A stretch of DNA of 64,000 nucleotides, from positions 12,219,001-12,283,000 of the forward strand of contig OX327683.1 of the NCBI GenBank assembly GCA_946807835.1, in the 5' to 3' direction. This DNA comes from Ailanthus altissimus. Its lineage: Eukaryota; Streptophyta; Magnoliopsida; Sapindales; Simaroubaceae. This document shows positions 45,581-56,709 of this stretch, in pieces; within the stretch, counting starts at the first letter, position 1, and the number at the start of each line of letters is the position of its first letter. Position numbers and translations under genes: made by a program. The notes under the pieces were generated by a model that made no database searches, was not told the DNA's origin, and saw only the letters and a program-made list of their open reading frames with translations.

Positions 45581-45865
45581 TATTGCTACAGCATGAGAGA
45601 TTGGTCGGGGTGATTTAGGCTATGTCGGTTAAGCATAAGATGAGGTAAATATATGCGATTGTATTACCCAAATTGCTGTAGCGTGAGGGTAATACTAATA
45701 ATATATATATGATGATTGACAAGTTAATCTCGAATACACTTATTCAATATTGCTACATGTGAGGATAAGGTGTATTTCGGATCAGTGGCAAGAGTTGCAA
45801 GAGATACAATTGACAAGAGTTGTCTACATTTTGGGTTTACAAAGGTCAATATTGCTACAGCGTAA
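45581..45865 (+). repeat. Four spaced ATTGCTACAG-type blocks
   Basis: Blocks at 45581-45597, 45671-45688, 45748-45764 and 45848-45865 share the form ATTGCTACAGCGTGAGG with changes. They are 77 to 100 bases apart, so they may be a decayed tandem repeat with a unit near 90 bp. A reversed single block appears near 54056 in the minus-strand copia leader. Confidence 0.6.
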
Positions 45866-46519
45866 GGCTGGAGTAAAATGCCAATGGGGTCTACATCTCA
45901 CTGTAAAGTTTAAAACGTTTAAATTTTCATTTTTCTGTTTGAGAGATTAAAGGGAATATGTAAAATAGTGAGAGGGCGTCTTTAGATTAAAAAATGTATA
46001 AATGTTATATCCATGATCTAAAGCGTTATTTATTAACGATAAGAAATATTCCGCTAAACATCTCCAATTTTATCTTATAGTGATTAAATTAGTAACTTAT
46101 AGAGATAAGATGTCTATAAGCAACCTGTTAATATACTTGATTAAGCACATAATCTATAGGGTACCGATAAATATTAAGATTTGCTTATATATCTAAGAAT
46201 AGTTATAGATTAATAAAATTACTCTGATATATAATAGATCAATAGATAATACAAGAGGCGTTTCTGATATTGTCTTTTGAGAAAAGACGATAGATTACCA
46301 GAAAAGGATTAAAAATAATTTGAAAGTCAAATCATATATCTTGACCTATCTAATGATCTTCAGTAGGAGCATATGCATATGAGATGTATAAGTAGTCTTA
46401 TGCTTCATCTGAAATTTATTTTATATATCTATAACAAATATAGAGAATATTCACAATGGAAAGTGTTTCCATTATTAATAAGGTTTAAAATAATAAGAGT
46501 TACTATTCAAAAACCCTTA

Positions 46520-49062
46520 ACTTAGAAAGGATAAACCTCTTAGATATCTGTTTACCAATCATTGACATTTCATGTGCAAATGATGTGTAGAAGTGTAGGG
46601 ATATGAGATATCGCATGTCCTTCTCACATTTGCAAGATGTTGCATGTTTTAAGCAACATTAGATTAATAATAAAATGCATAAAATGTCTAGGTAAACAGA
46701 ACATATAATAGTTTGAAAACTTTGAATAATTACGAATTGTGGCATTAATGATTAGGTTAAATAGCCATAAGATGACTATCCCGTCTGGTTAAGGATGGTC
46801 AAATACTTGATCTGACCATAGAACCTTATCCAGTTTATGAATCTCGTATTCAAGGGAAGTTAACTAAATCCTTTTTGTAGGTGTTGGACATCGGACCACT
46901 GATTCATAAAAACTAATACATAGTGATGTATATGATCTAATAAATCATACTGCCACTAGTAAGTTTCAATACTTTAATGTCTTTATCGTGATATGTCACG
47001 ATACAGACATGTGTTTCTAGAAAAATATAGATCGACAATTTTAAAGTGTTCAAAGAATTTCGACTAGAAGTAAATGAAATATACCTATATGTATATGGAA
47101 CACTTTTTGATTAGATCAAGGCTGTTTATACATAAGTAGTAAATTCATGAATTATTTAAAAGAGAATGAGATTCTACCTCAATATAATTCTCTATATACT
47201 CCTTAACATAAATATATTTTGAAGTATAGAAAAATTGGACTTTATTAGATACAGTCCGATTGATATTAAAGTTTGTCGAGCTTCTAAAATATCTAAAGGG
47301 TTATGCTCTAGAAATTGTTACTTTTCTATTGTATAAAGTTCCATCGTAAATTATTCATTCTAATATATATGAGATATAAACTAGAAGGAAAGAGAATCTT
47401 AAGTATGTTAAGATTTAGGGTTATTCAATTTGTATAAAAGGTTGCGCAATAGTATATACTTGCACTTAAAGGGTACAAGTATTGGTTCAAAGGATATCTC
47501 AAATATTCTATAGGATATCAGTTCTATGAACCGATAATCGAACCTAAAGATCAATTGAGTTAAATACCTTTAACACACTTTCCCATAGGTCAGATAAGGA
47601 TATGAAGACTACCTGTTAGGTATATTACATACCTAAAAGGTGTTTTTGATGTTGTTCTTAGTTGAAGTAAAAGGATCCTATGACTTATAGTTAAAAGATA
47701 TTAGACATCGTTTAAGAAAATTGACAAGATGCCAGAAAATTTAAAATTAACTTTAAGCATGACAATCAAGTCTAGGACTTGGTTATGATTTATATAGGAA
47801 TTATTCTTATTAGTTGTAAAAGAGTTTACGCATGGAAGTGTGGGCCCAAAAGCAGGTAAGAATCTTTAAAGGGCCCATTGACATAAAATGTTACCCTCAA
47901 CAGTCTGAAATCAATTATGAGAAAACCTTTTACCAATAAATATACTAAAGTTAATTCGAATTTTGTTGGATATTATAGTTTGCCAAAGTCTTCATTTTGA
48001 TGAGGGAATCAGATACTCTGATTTCATTAAGAATGAAGAGAAAGTATGTGTGTTCAGAAAATGTAGTGGGAGCATAAATTATTTTTCTAATTCTCTGTAT
48101 ATAAAACATTCTCATGGTCGGAAACTACAATGGTATGATGTAAGTCAGTCAGTTAAGAGTTAACTGAGTAAGAACATCTTCATAAACGATTTGGTAGATG
48201 CTTCCTGTATACTAGGTATAAGACGTTATACATATAGAGTTAGGAAGTAGATAAAACTCTCTAAATCTCCGTACATAGACTAAGTCTTGTAAAGGTACAA
48301 TTTTAATAACTATAAAATAGTTAATGTATCTTTCAGACATGGCGTTCATATTTCTAAAAGCAAGTGTCCTCAAATAGAAAATGAAAAAGTTAGAGTGTTT
48401 AATAAATAATATACATCAGCTACTGGTAGCTTGATGTACACCATGTTATGTACGAGTCATTTATTATAATGGCTATAAGTGTTATGACCCGGCATCAGTT
48501 TAATCTAGGTAATGACCATTAAATGGTTGTGAAACATATCCAAGGTATACCTGAGAGGTATGAATGATAAGTTTCTAATTTATGGAGAAAACTTCTTAGA
48601 AATGAGAGGATACATAGAATCAAACTTCTAATCTGATCCGAATGATAGAGAATCTATATCTGAGTACGTGTTTCTTCTCAACGGTACCATAACTTGGAGC
48701 ATAAGTGCTATTTAAATGTCCATATTTGATTATACTGTAAAGATAGAATTTTGTTGCAGCTTGAAAAGCCTGCAAAGGAATTTCTGTGGATATTCAAGTT
48801 AGTTACAGAGCTCAAAATAAGGTCTAAGCTCAATGAATCCTATCACACTATATGGCAACATTAACAGGGTAACTGCTCAAGCCGAGATACCATATAATTA
48901 AAACTATCTTGGCTAATAGAGATGTATAAAAATCTAGGAAACATCCTTACAGATTATAGCGGATCCGTTTTCTAAAGCCTTAACTCTTAAAAGTGTTTAA
49001 GAAACACGTAGAGTCAATGGATATAAAATACCATCATGAATGGTACTATAGCAAGTGGGACT
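46520..49062 (+). pseudogene. pol: Copia element C pol, heavily decayed
   Basis: The region is collinear with element A (23700-26520) at the DNA level: the protease region (GATATGAGATATCGCATGTCCTTCTCAC), the pre-integrase block (CCGTCTGGTTAAGGATGG near 46780), integrase, RT and RNase H in copia order. The last part (48840-49060) contains the RNase H end missing from element A. Stops and indels are so dense that no catalytic motif can be read intact. A purine-rich GCAAGTGGGA at 49051-49060 precedes the 3' LTR and is the probable polypurine tract. Confidence 0.75.
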
Positions 49063-51709
49063 TGTTGGAATTCGTGCTTACTTGTCATCCCATTAGGTAT
49101 AAATATATAATCATAGTATTTATACAATTATCATTTCTAATAAAATCATTAATATTATTTATTATTAAATGGTAAGATGCTTGTAACGTTTTAGACATTG
49201 TATGATCTGAAGGATTTCAGATCTGATCTAAAGGAGTTTAGATTAGTGCTAAGAGTTAGCGATGCTAATAGTTAGAAGTACTAAGAGTTAGTAATGCTAA
49301 GAGTTAGCATGTTTATAAAGTTAGCGAAATCTAAGGAGTTAGAGCCTTGTCTGAAATGGGATAATGACCTGAGAATATATTAGTAATGACATATCTACAA
49401 GGAGTTGTAGATGGTGCTAAGAAATGTCATTATGAAAGTATGTTCTCAAACACAATATTCTTGATCTAATTTCATCGATGCGGGTCTATCGGTGGAACCC
49501 ATTAATATAGATTAGTGTATATTTATATCTGAATGGTCCAGATGGTTAGTCTTAGCAAACTATGAGCTTAGTGAAAGCTCGTATAGAGATGCAAGCATTC
49601 AGTAAGGAGTGGATATTGAACAGACTCACGAGAACCTCCAATAGACATCTCATGAAGCCGTCAATGGAAGGTCTTCCGAGTTAAATAGTATTTGTGGTAC
49701 TTTGACCTGAACGCCACGGTGGGCTTGTAAATGATCCACCATGCTTTGGTTCCACGAATGTTAGAAACCTTTCATGGTCTGACCGCTGGGTATGGTCCAA
49801 TGCTCATGGAGTCCGGTGTACGTAGATATAGGATCCATCGACTCACATGAGTGGATTGTATATCTTGATGCTCTGATATTGTATTTCAGAAAGTCTTGTG
49901 GCCACAAGCATAAATCTCAAAAAATATATTCCGAAGGAATAAACAATATCACAAAAGTGTTTGTGGATATTGTTTAATGAAATATAAATTTGAAGAAAAG
50001 TTCATGGTTGAGCAAATAGAGATTTGACGGTGATGATCTATATCTTTGCTCTTCAAGGATATAATTGATGGAAAGATTATACGAATATACAATAACCTCA
50101 ACTTGCATGGTCTAACACGTTGATTTGTAATATTCATAATGTGTATGTGGTACATCGTTCATGGACGTATGGAGGAGATCCATATGACAAATCAGATGTG
50201 GACCTAGAGAGTCTCACAATATGAAGTGTACTCATTGCCCACTAAGGTAGCAGATTGGATTGAATTATTCGATCCAATAAGTTTCAGCAAAATAGAATAA
50301 TTATTTTGGGATCTCTCGGATTATACATTTGTTAAAACTTAATTGTTAAGTACATCACTTAATTAATTAATAAGGGTTGTTAATTAATAGAATATTGACA
50401 AGTGGCAAAATTTGTTCCATGATTTGATTTTTCCTTTTTACCATTCAACATTGGTAGTAAAAATTAGTAAGGTAAAAAGTAATTATTCAAAATTATTTTG
50501 AATAATTAAATTATATATTATTATTATATTATTAGATAATATTATAATATATATAGATCATGACATTGTATTTTAATACAATGAGGGGCCTAGATGTTAG
50601 CCATTTATTTACCCATTATAATTAAAGTAATTATATTTTGTTAGGTAAAAATTAATTTAGGTGAATATTATTCTAGTGCTTAGTTAAATTAATCCTAAGT
50701 GGGAGACCAATAATAAAATTGGTGGAGCACTTATTTTTGTTTAACCAAAGTGTTAAATAACAAGCAAAACAATTGAATCATTCATTCAATTTTGGGGAGC
50801 AAACTTCGGCCAAGGAAGAAAGGTAAGAGAGAGTTTTGAGTTTTGTTTTTTCAAATGTTTAAAACATGTAAAACTTCTCTTCATCTCCTTCTACAATGAA
50901 TGGCCCAAAATGAAAATTATTTTGGTGGTAAAAATTAATTTAAGTGGATATTATTCTAGTGCTTGGTTAAATTAATCCTAAGCGGGAGACCAATAATAAA
51001 ATTGGTGGAGCACTTATTTTTGTTTAACCAAAGTATTGAATAACAAAAATGATTTAGCAAAACAATTGAATCATTCATTCAATTTTGGGGAGCAAACTTC
51101 GGCCAAGGAGGAAAGGTAAGAGAGAGTTTTGAGTTTTGTTTTTTCAAATGTTTAAAACATGTAAAACTTCTCTTCATCTCCTTCTATAATGAATGGCCCA
51201 AAATGAATAAAAGGAAAATGAAAGAAAAGATAATTATTTTAGAGAAGAGTTGTTCAAAATAATTATCTTATGGAAATTGTTTCTAAGAATTATACAAGAG
51301 TTGTATGTAAAATATTTACCATCTCTATTTAAGAAAAAAATTGTATTCAAAGGAGTTTGAAAATATGTTACTGAAAATTCTAAAACTAAGCTACCATTCT
51401 AGCTCTTTAATCCTACCAAAACGTTATGAACTATAATTGTTCAACATATACTTCAAGATGAGCTCTTCACTTGGATTATTGGAAGACTTGAAGAATTTGT
51501 AAAGCTATCTTTATTAGATAAGTATTTTACATAATTTTTTAATACAATTGTTCATTATGTATATTTTTGTATAATAGTTATGCTTGTTCATATATGTGAT
51601 ATATGTGTTTAATTGTTAAATTTGGTGTATTTGTTAATATGCTTCCGCTGCATGTAGTAATTTTTGAAATTATGTATACACTCATATGTCACACACTCGA
51701 TTACTAACA
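49063..51709 (+). repeat. 3' LTR of copia element C, full length with internal duplication
   Basis: The LTR runs from TGTTGGAATTCG to ...TTACTAACA, 2647 bp. It includes the GTTAGCGATGCTAATAGTTAG iterations near the start and a long AT-rich middle. It is longer than the related solo LTR at 54488 partly because of a tandem duplication at 50644-51219. Confidence 0.88.
50644..51219 (+). repeat. Tandem duplication inside the copia LTR
   Basis: Units 50644-50926 and about 50927-51219 share GGTAAAAATTAATTTA, GGGAGACCAATAATAAAATTG, CAAACTTCGGCCAAGGA and CATGTAAAACTTCTCTTCATC. The second unit carries about 10 extra bases near 51045. They are more than 95 percent alike by eye. Confidence 0.9.
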
Positions 51710-52920
51710 GAGACCATGAAATAAATTTGATTTACCGAGAACTTTCCAGATCTAGTGTGCTACCCTAGTGCACAACGAGTACACTTCATATAGTGAGACT
51801 CCCTAGGTTCACACTCGTTTTGTTTTACAAAACTCTTTCGTAAGTCTATAAACGATATCCTACACACATATTATAGAAATCATAAAATAGCATGTTGAAC
51901 CATACAAGTTGAGGTTAATACATATTTGTATAATCCTTCTATCATTTATATCCTAGAAGAGCGGAGACATAGATCATCACCGTTAAGTCTCCATATGCTC
52001 AACACTAGAACTTATCTTCAAATTCGTATTTCAATAAACAATATCCGTAAATACTTTTGTAATATTGTTTGTTACATATTTATGGCCATAAGATTTTTTG
52101 GAACACAATATTGGAGCATCTAGATATACAACTCACCCATATAAGTTGATGGATCCTATATCTACGCATACCAGACTTTATGAGCATCAGACTATACCCA
52201 GTAACCCTCAGCGGTTAGACCATGAAAGATCTCTGACATGTGTGGAACCTAAGTATGTTGGATCACTCACAAGTCTACTATGATACTTAGGTCAAGGGAC
52301 AACGAATACTACTTAACTCGAAAAGAATATCCATTGATGGCTTTATGAGATGTCTATTAGAGATTCTAATTGAGCCTGTTCAGTACCAAGTCCTTACTGA
52401 ATACTCGTATATCTATACGAGCTTTCACTAAGCTCATAGTTTGCTAAGACTAACCATCTAGACCATCTAGATATAGATATACACCAATCTATATTAAATA
52501 AAGTTCCCACCGACAGACCCGTATCCGTGAAAATAGATCAAGAACATAACGTTTGAAAACATACTTGCACAATGATATTTCTTAGCATTATTTACAACTC
52601 TTTGCAATTATGTAATTGCTAGAATAGTCTTAGGTATTTATCCTATTTTAGATAAGGTTCTAACTCTTTAGATTTCCTTGACTTTTATAACCTGCTAACT
52701 CTTAGCAATTATAACTTTCAGCGTAGTTAGCTCTTAGCACTGGTCCAAACTCCATTGAACCAGATCTAAACTCCTTCAAATCATACAATGTTTGAAGTAT
52801 TACAAGTATTTTATCATATATATTTTATATTAACGGTTTTATTCAAAAGTCTTATTGTATAAATATTGATAAATTAATATTCATATAATTTGAAATAGCA
52901 TATAAGCACCAATTCCAACA

Positions 52921-53935
52921 CCACTTGCACATGTGAATTTGTCTTTTTTTTGCCCTAATTTTCTAATAGTATTTTTCAGAGGACTTATAAGTAGAAGATT
53001 AAAGGTTTCATTTAGAGGGAGGTGAGCAAGAAATAAAGGCTTTTAGTGAGAGAAATATATTAGAGCTTGGATTTTAAAAAGACTATTGAAGATTGAAGTC
53101 TTCCAAAGACTTCTCTAACTAGTTCCCTCTTTCTCTCTACCTCATTTACATTTGTTTCAAGTTTTCAATTGTAATTTGTATTGTTTGAACATGATTACTC
53201 TGTTGAACATTTGGATTTATCTAATTGAGTATTTCATTATGGATATTTAGATTATATGTTCTAAGGTTTGATGGAACTCTATTAATTGCTAAATTTTGAT
53301 GTTATTATATGATTAATAACTATTTTGTGTTTATTCATTTATGTTTTTTATGTGCTTAATACTTCTAATTTGATTAGGAAATTGATTATATGTTTTAAAT
53401 GCATGGGTTATGTACTTGGGAGAGTTTAATCCATGTGTTAGTTTTAAAAAGCATAACTTGAATTTATTGAGTTGGAAGACTAATAAACTTAGGGTAATCA
53501 TTTAAAGGTTGCTTACTGTATGTATATATAATGATTTAGATTGGGATCTCAACTTAATTGTACATGCATAGGGTCTCATTCGATACTCGGGAGAGGGGAT
53601 GAGATTAGTCCTATGCCATTGATTAATGAATACATAGGATTAGTTATTAATCACTAATGATAAAGAACATAGGAACGATAGTGTGAAATCAAGTCCCTAG
53701 AACCCATTGCTATAAAACTCTCATATCTTTAATTGACGAAAATATTTTGTTTTAAGCATTTTTAATTCTATAATTCAACTTAACCTTTAGATTAGCCTAG
53801 ATAAAGTTAGGTTGCCAACGCCGTAGTACTTAGCATTAATTTAGGATACCAATCCTCATGGGATGTTACTCATTCATCATTTTATTACTTAATCATGACT
53901 CATACACTTGGGCTTTTAATTCACATATATATAAT
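52921..53935 (+). repeat. 3' LTR of the outer Athila-type element, segment 2
   Basis: It resumes the LTR after the second CCACT. The part 53034-53710 matches the 5' copy at 22598-23300. The end around 53870-53935 (GGGATGTTACTCATTC, TTTTATTACTTAATCATG, then AATTCACATATAT) has the look of an Athila LTR terminus, but the exact last base is not fixed because the 5' copy lacks it. Confidence 0.75.
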
Positions 53936-54487
53936 TTGCAAACAGATACTACCCACACACTTTAGCGATCTAAGGCGATACTTTTACATTTATTTGCCTC
54001 ATCTCATGTTTAACAGACGTAACTTAAATTATACCGACCAATCCCTTAAGGTTTAGCAATATTGTAAAAGACCGATATAACCCGTTTAATACTGTATTGG
54101 CAAGATAAACCAATGTGTAACATTATCTTATAATGCGATACTGTTTAATATTATTAAGAGAGATTTTTTGTACTATTGTCCCCATCTTATGAGGATGTGA
54201 TTCTTAATCCATATTTATTTTATGCAAACACAACTAACCCCTACTAGTAGGGCTTCCATTGTGGTTATAAGTACAAAACAAATATTTTACACTTTATATT
54301 GCAATTTAATAATATTTATTATTGTTATAAATAGTATGAACGAAACCCGTTGGGCTTTCAGTGCTGCGGCGTCTAGTTTGCTGTGTCTAGATTTTTGTAC
54401 TTTCAACACTTGAAATGCATATTCAACAGCCCTGAACCATTTCAATGACACCACAATCACTCCAATTAATCTATACAATACACAAAC
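53936..54487 (-). other. Copia leader fragment, minus orientation
   Basis: The reverse complement follows 45310-45660 of copia element C (CTCTCTTAAT, AATACGGTATTA-type, TTGGTCGG...AAGATGAGG). It is the internal leader of a minus-strand copia element whose primer site and LTR end lie at 56629-56709, after a solo LTR insertion. Confidence 0.75.
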
Positions 54488-56618
54488 TGTTAGGGTATGT
54501 GCTTACGTGCCATCCCAGTTTGTATGAATATTTAGTTTGTAATATTTATACAATGCATATTTTATTAAATCGCTAATATCTTTTAATGAATGGTAATTAA
54601 GCTCGTAACATTTTAGACATGATATGATCTGAGTAAGTTCATATTTGGTTTGAAGAAGTTTAGACCAGTGCTAAGAGTTAGCAGGTTATAATAGCCAGCG
54701 AGTTCTAATTAATTAGAACTTAATCAATAATGTCACAAAGACCTGAGAATCTACTAGTAATGACATAATTGCAAAGAGTTGCAATAGAGACTAAGAAATG
54801 TCATTATGGAAGTATCTTCTAAAATAAAGAGTTCCTGATCTACGTTCACCAATGAGGGTCTATCGGTGATACACATAGATTAGTGTATGTCTATATCTGT
54901 ATTGTACAGATGGTTATTCTTAGTTAACCATGAGCTTGGTTGAAGTTCATATAGACATACAGGTATTCAGTTAGGACTGGATACTGAACAGACTCCGGAG
55001 GACCCCAATAGACATCCTATGAAACCGTCAAAGGAAGTTCCTCTCGAGTTTAGTAGTATTCGTGGTCCTTCGACCTGAGCGCCACGGTGAACTTGTGGGA
55101 GATCCATCATACTTTGGTTCCACGTATGTCAGAGACCTTTCATGGTCTGACCGCTACGTGTCGCTGGGTATGCTCATGGAGTTCGGTGTGCGTAGATATG
55201 GGATCCGTCAGCTCACATAGATGGGTAGTATATCCGAACTTCGAGATTGTATCTTGTAAAGTCTTATGGCCGTAAGCAATCCACCTGGGAAAGGAGTTTC
55301 CTACAGGTTCGAACATTATAGCAAAAGTGTTTGCGTAAATTGTTCATAAAGATACGAATCTGAAGATAATAAAGTAATGGATGAAATTATCGGGATTTGA
55401 CGGTAATGATCTATATCCCGTTCATCCTGGATATAATGACGGAAGGATTATACGAATATGGAGTAACCTCAACATGTATGGTCTGACGCGCTAATTTGTA
55501 ATATCCGTAACGTGTGCGTGGGGCATAGTTCACGGACTTATGAAATAGTTTCATTTGACGAATCGGGCGTGGACCTAGGGAGTCCCAATATGAAATGTAC
55601 TCTTTGAGCACTTGGGCAGCGTACCGTATTGAATAGTTCAATACAGTAAAATCCAGCAATTTACTAAGGTTACGTTAACTAAAGTATATGGTCAGATGGT
55701 GGGACCCACTTTAGGTTAACTTGGTAACCGAGTAAGGACATAATTGTAATTTCACTTGATAATTATTTAATTGTTAAATAATTCAAATAAATATTTATTT
55801 ATTTAATTGTTGAATAAATAATTAAAGTTTAACCAAGGTTAAGAGTTAACCATTTAGTTAAGTTAGATTAACTATATTTAATGGTTAAGTAAAAGTTAAC
55901 CTAACCATGGTTAAGTTAGTTAACTATGGTTAAAATATTTAAATATTCTTTTAATGAACTAGAGTTAAATGTTAACTATAGTTAGAATATTTAAATGTTA
56001 ATTTAACCTAACTAAAGTTAAGAGTTAACTATGATTAGGTTAGATTAAATTCAAATTGAAATTAAGTGAAATTAAGTGTTATGAAATGAAATTAAATTCA
56101 TTTGTATAAATAAAACAAATGTAAATTAAATTCATAAGGTTTTTGTTAATTTGATTTTGCAAAATTAGGTAAGCCATTTTACAAAGAGAGAAAAGAGAAA
56201 TTGTCTTCTAATTAATGGATTCAAGAGTTGAATTCATTATTTTCTTTTAAGGCTTAAAACTAATTTAGCAAAATAGGTTTTTGATTAATTGATTAAGTGT
56301 TAATTAAAAGAAAAAATCAAGAACACAAGTTTAAGTAGTTAAACAAGTGTTGGATCAAAAGCTGTCATTCTAGATAATCAAACCCACCATTGTTGATTAC
56401 TAGAATTGATAAAAGACTACATTTTGGTGGACTTCAAAAATCTCCAACCAAAGGCTTCAAGGGTTATTTCTCAATTTCGTTTCTGATTAATATATTATGA
56501 TTGTGTTTACTGCAATGTTTTAAGCTTCCGCTGCTTCATTATATGTATGAGATATGTATAAATTGTGATTAAACACAAAACCCATATGCAAACACCCATG
56601 AATGAACAACTCCCAACA
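54488..56618 (+). mobile_element. Intact copia solo LTR with exact target duplication
   Basis: The LTR runs TGTTAGGGTATG to ...CTCCCAACA, 2131 bp, flanked by CAAAC at 54483-54487 and 56619-56623. It shares the LTR start, the CTAAGAGTTAGCAGG region and the GGATTTGACGG...GGATTATACGAATATG region with the other copia LTRs here. The part 55740-56060 is an unusual run of TTAACC/GGTTAA variants. No internal sequence belongs to it. Confidence 0.9.
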
Positions 56619-56628
56619 CAAACATATA

Positions 56629-56639
56629 CTCTGATACCA
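56629..56639 (-). other. Primer binding site of the minus-strand copia element
   Basis: On the minus strand TGGTATCAGAG follows the LTR end ...CACACTAACA (56643) after three bases. It shows that 53936-56709 belonged to one minus-strand copia element. Confidence 0.85.
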
Positions 56640-56642
56640 TTC

Positions 56643-56709
56643 TGTTAGTGTGCTGTTCGTAGGGTGTAAGTGCATATATTACAATTTTTAATTTTAATGA
56701 TTGCATATC
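56643..56709 (-). repeat. Copia LTR 3' end, minus orientation
   Basis: TGTTAGTGTGCTGTTCGTAG onward is the reverse of an LTR 3' end. It parallels 41168-41240. It is cut at 56710 by the exact terminus of an Athila-type LTR. Confidence 0.8.

Larger units (their letters stand above)
44626..46519 (+). other. Copia element C leader and 5' internal region
   Basis: Gag coding cannot be recognised here. The stretch holds a GCGTT-rich degenerate repeat (44870-45120), an AT-rich part with a TTA microsatellite near 45411-45432, and four spaced ATTGCTACAG-type blocks (45581-45865). The part 45470-45660 is also found, reversed, at about 53950-54180. Short frames present do not resemble copia proteins. Confidence 0.6.
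43502..51709 (+). mobile_element. Ty1/copia element C with both LTRs
   Basis: The element has LTRs at 43502-44612 and 49063-51709, a tRNA-iMet primer site at 44615 and a purine tract before 49063. It is flanked by GAGAC at 43497-43501 and 51710-51714, an exact 5 bp duplication. The first two bases of the 5' LTR read AC instead of TG. Internal coding sequence is badly decayed. It sits inside the minus-oriented solo LTR of the same family, in opposite orientation. Confidence 0.85.
41168..52920 (-). mobile_element. Copia-family solo LTR, split by two later insertions
   Basis: The minus-strand LTR begins TGTTGGAATTGG (at 52920) and its 3' end lies at 41168, where TAAAAGTGCGC corresponds to the TGTTAGTGTGC terminus seen at 56643. 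The target duplication CCACT is exact. Its own sequence is in three pieces: 41168-41740, 43167-43501 and 51710-52920, about 2.1 kb together, which is the length of the intact solo LTR at 54488-56618. No internal copia sequence belongs to it, hence a solo LTR. Confidence 0.8.
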
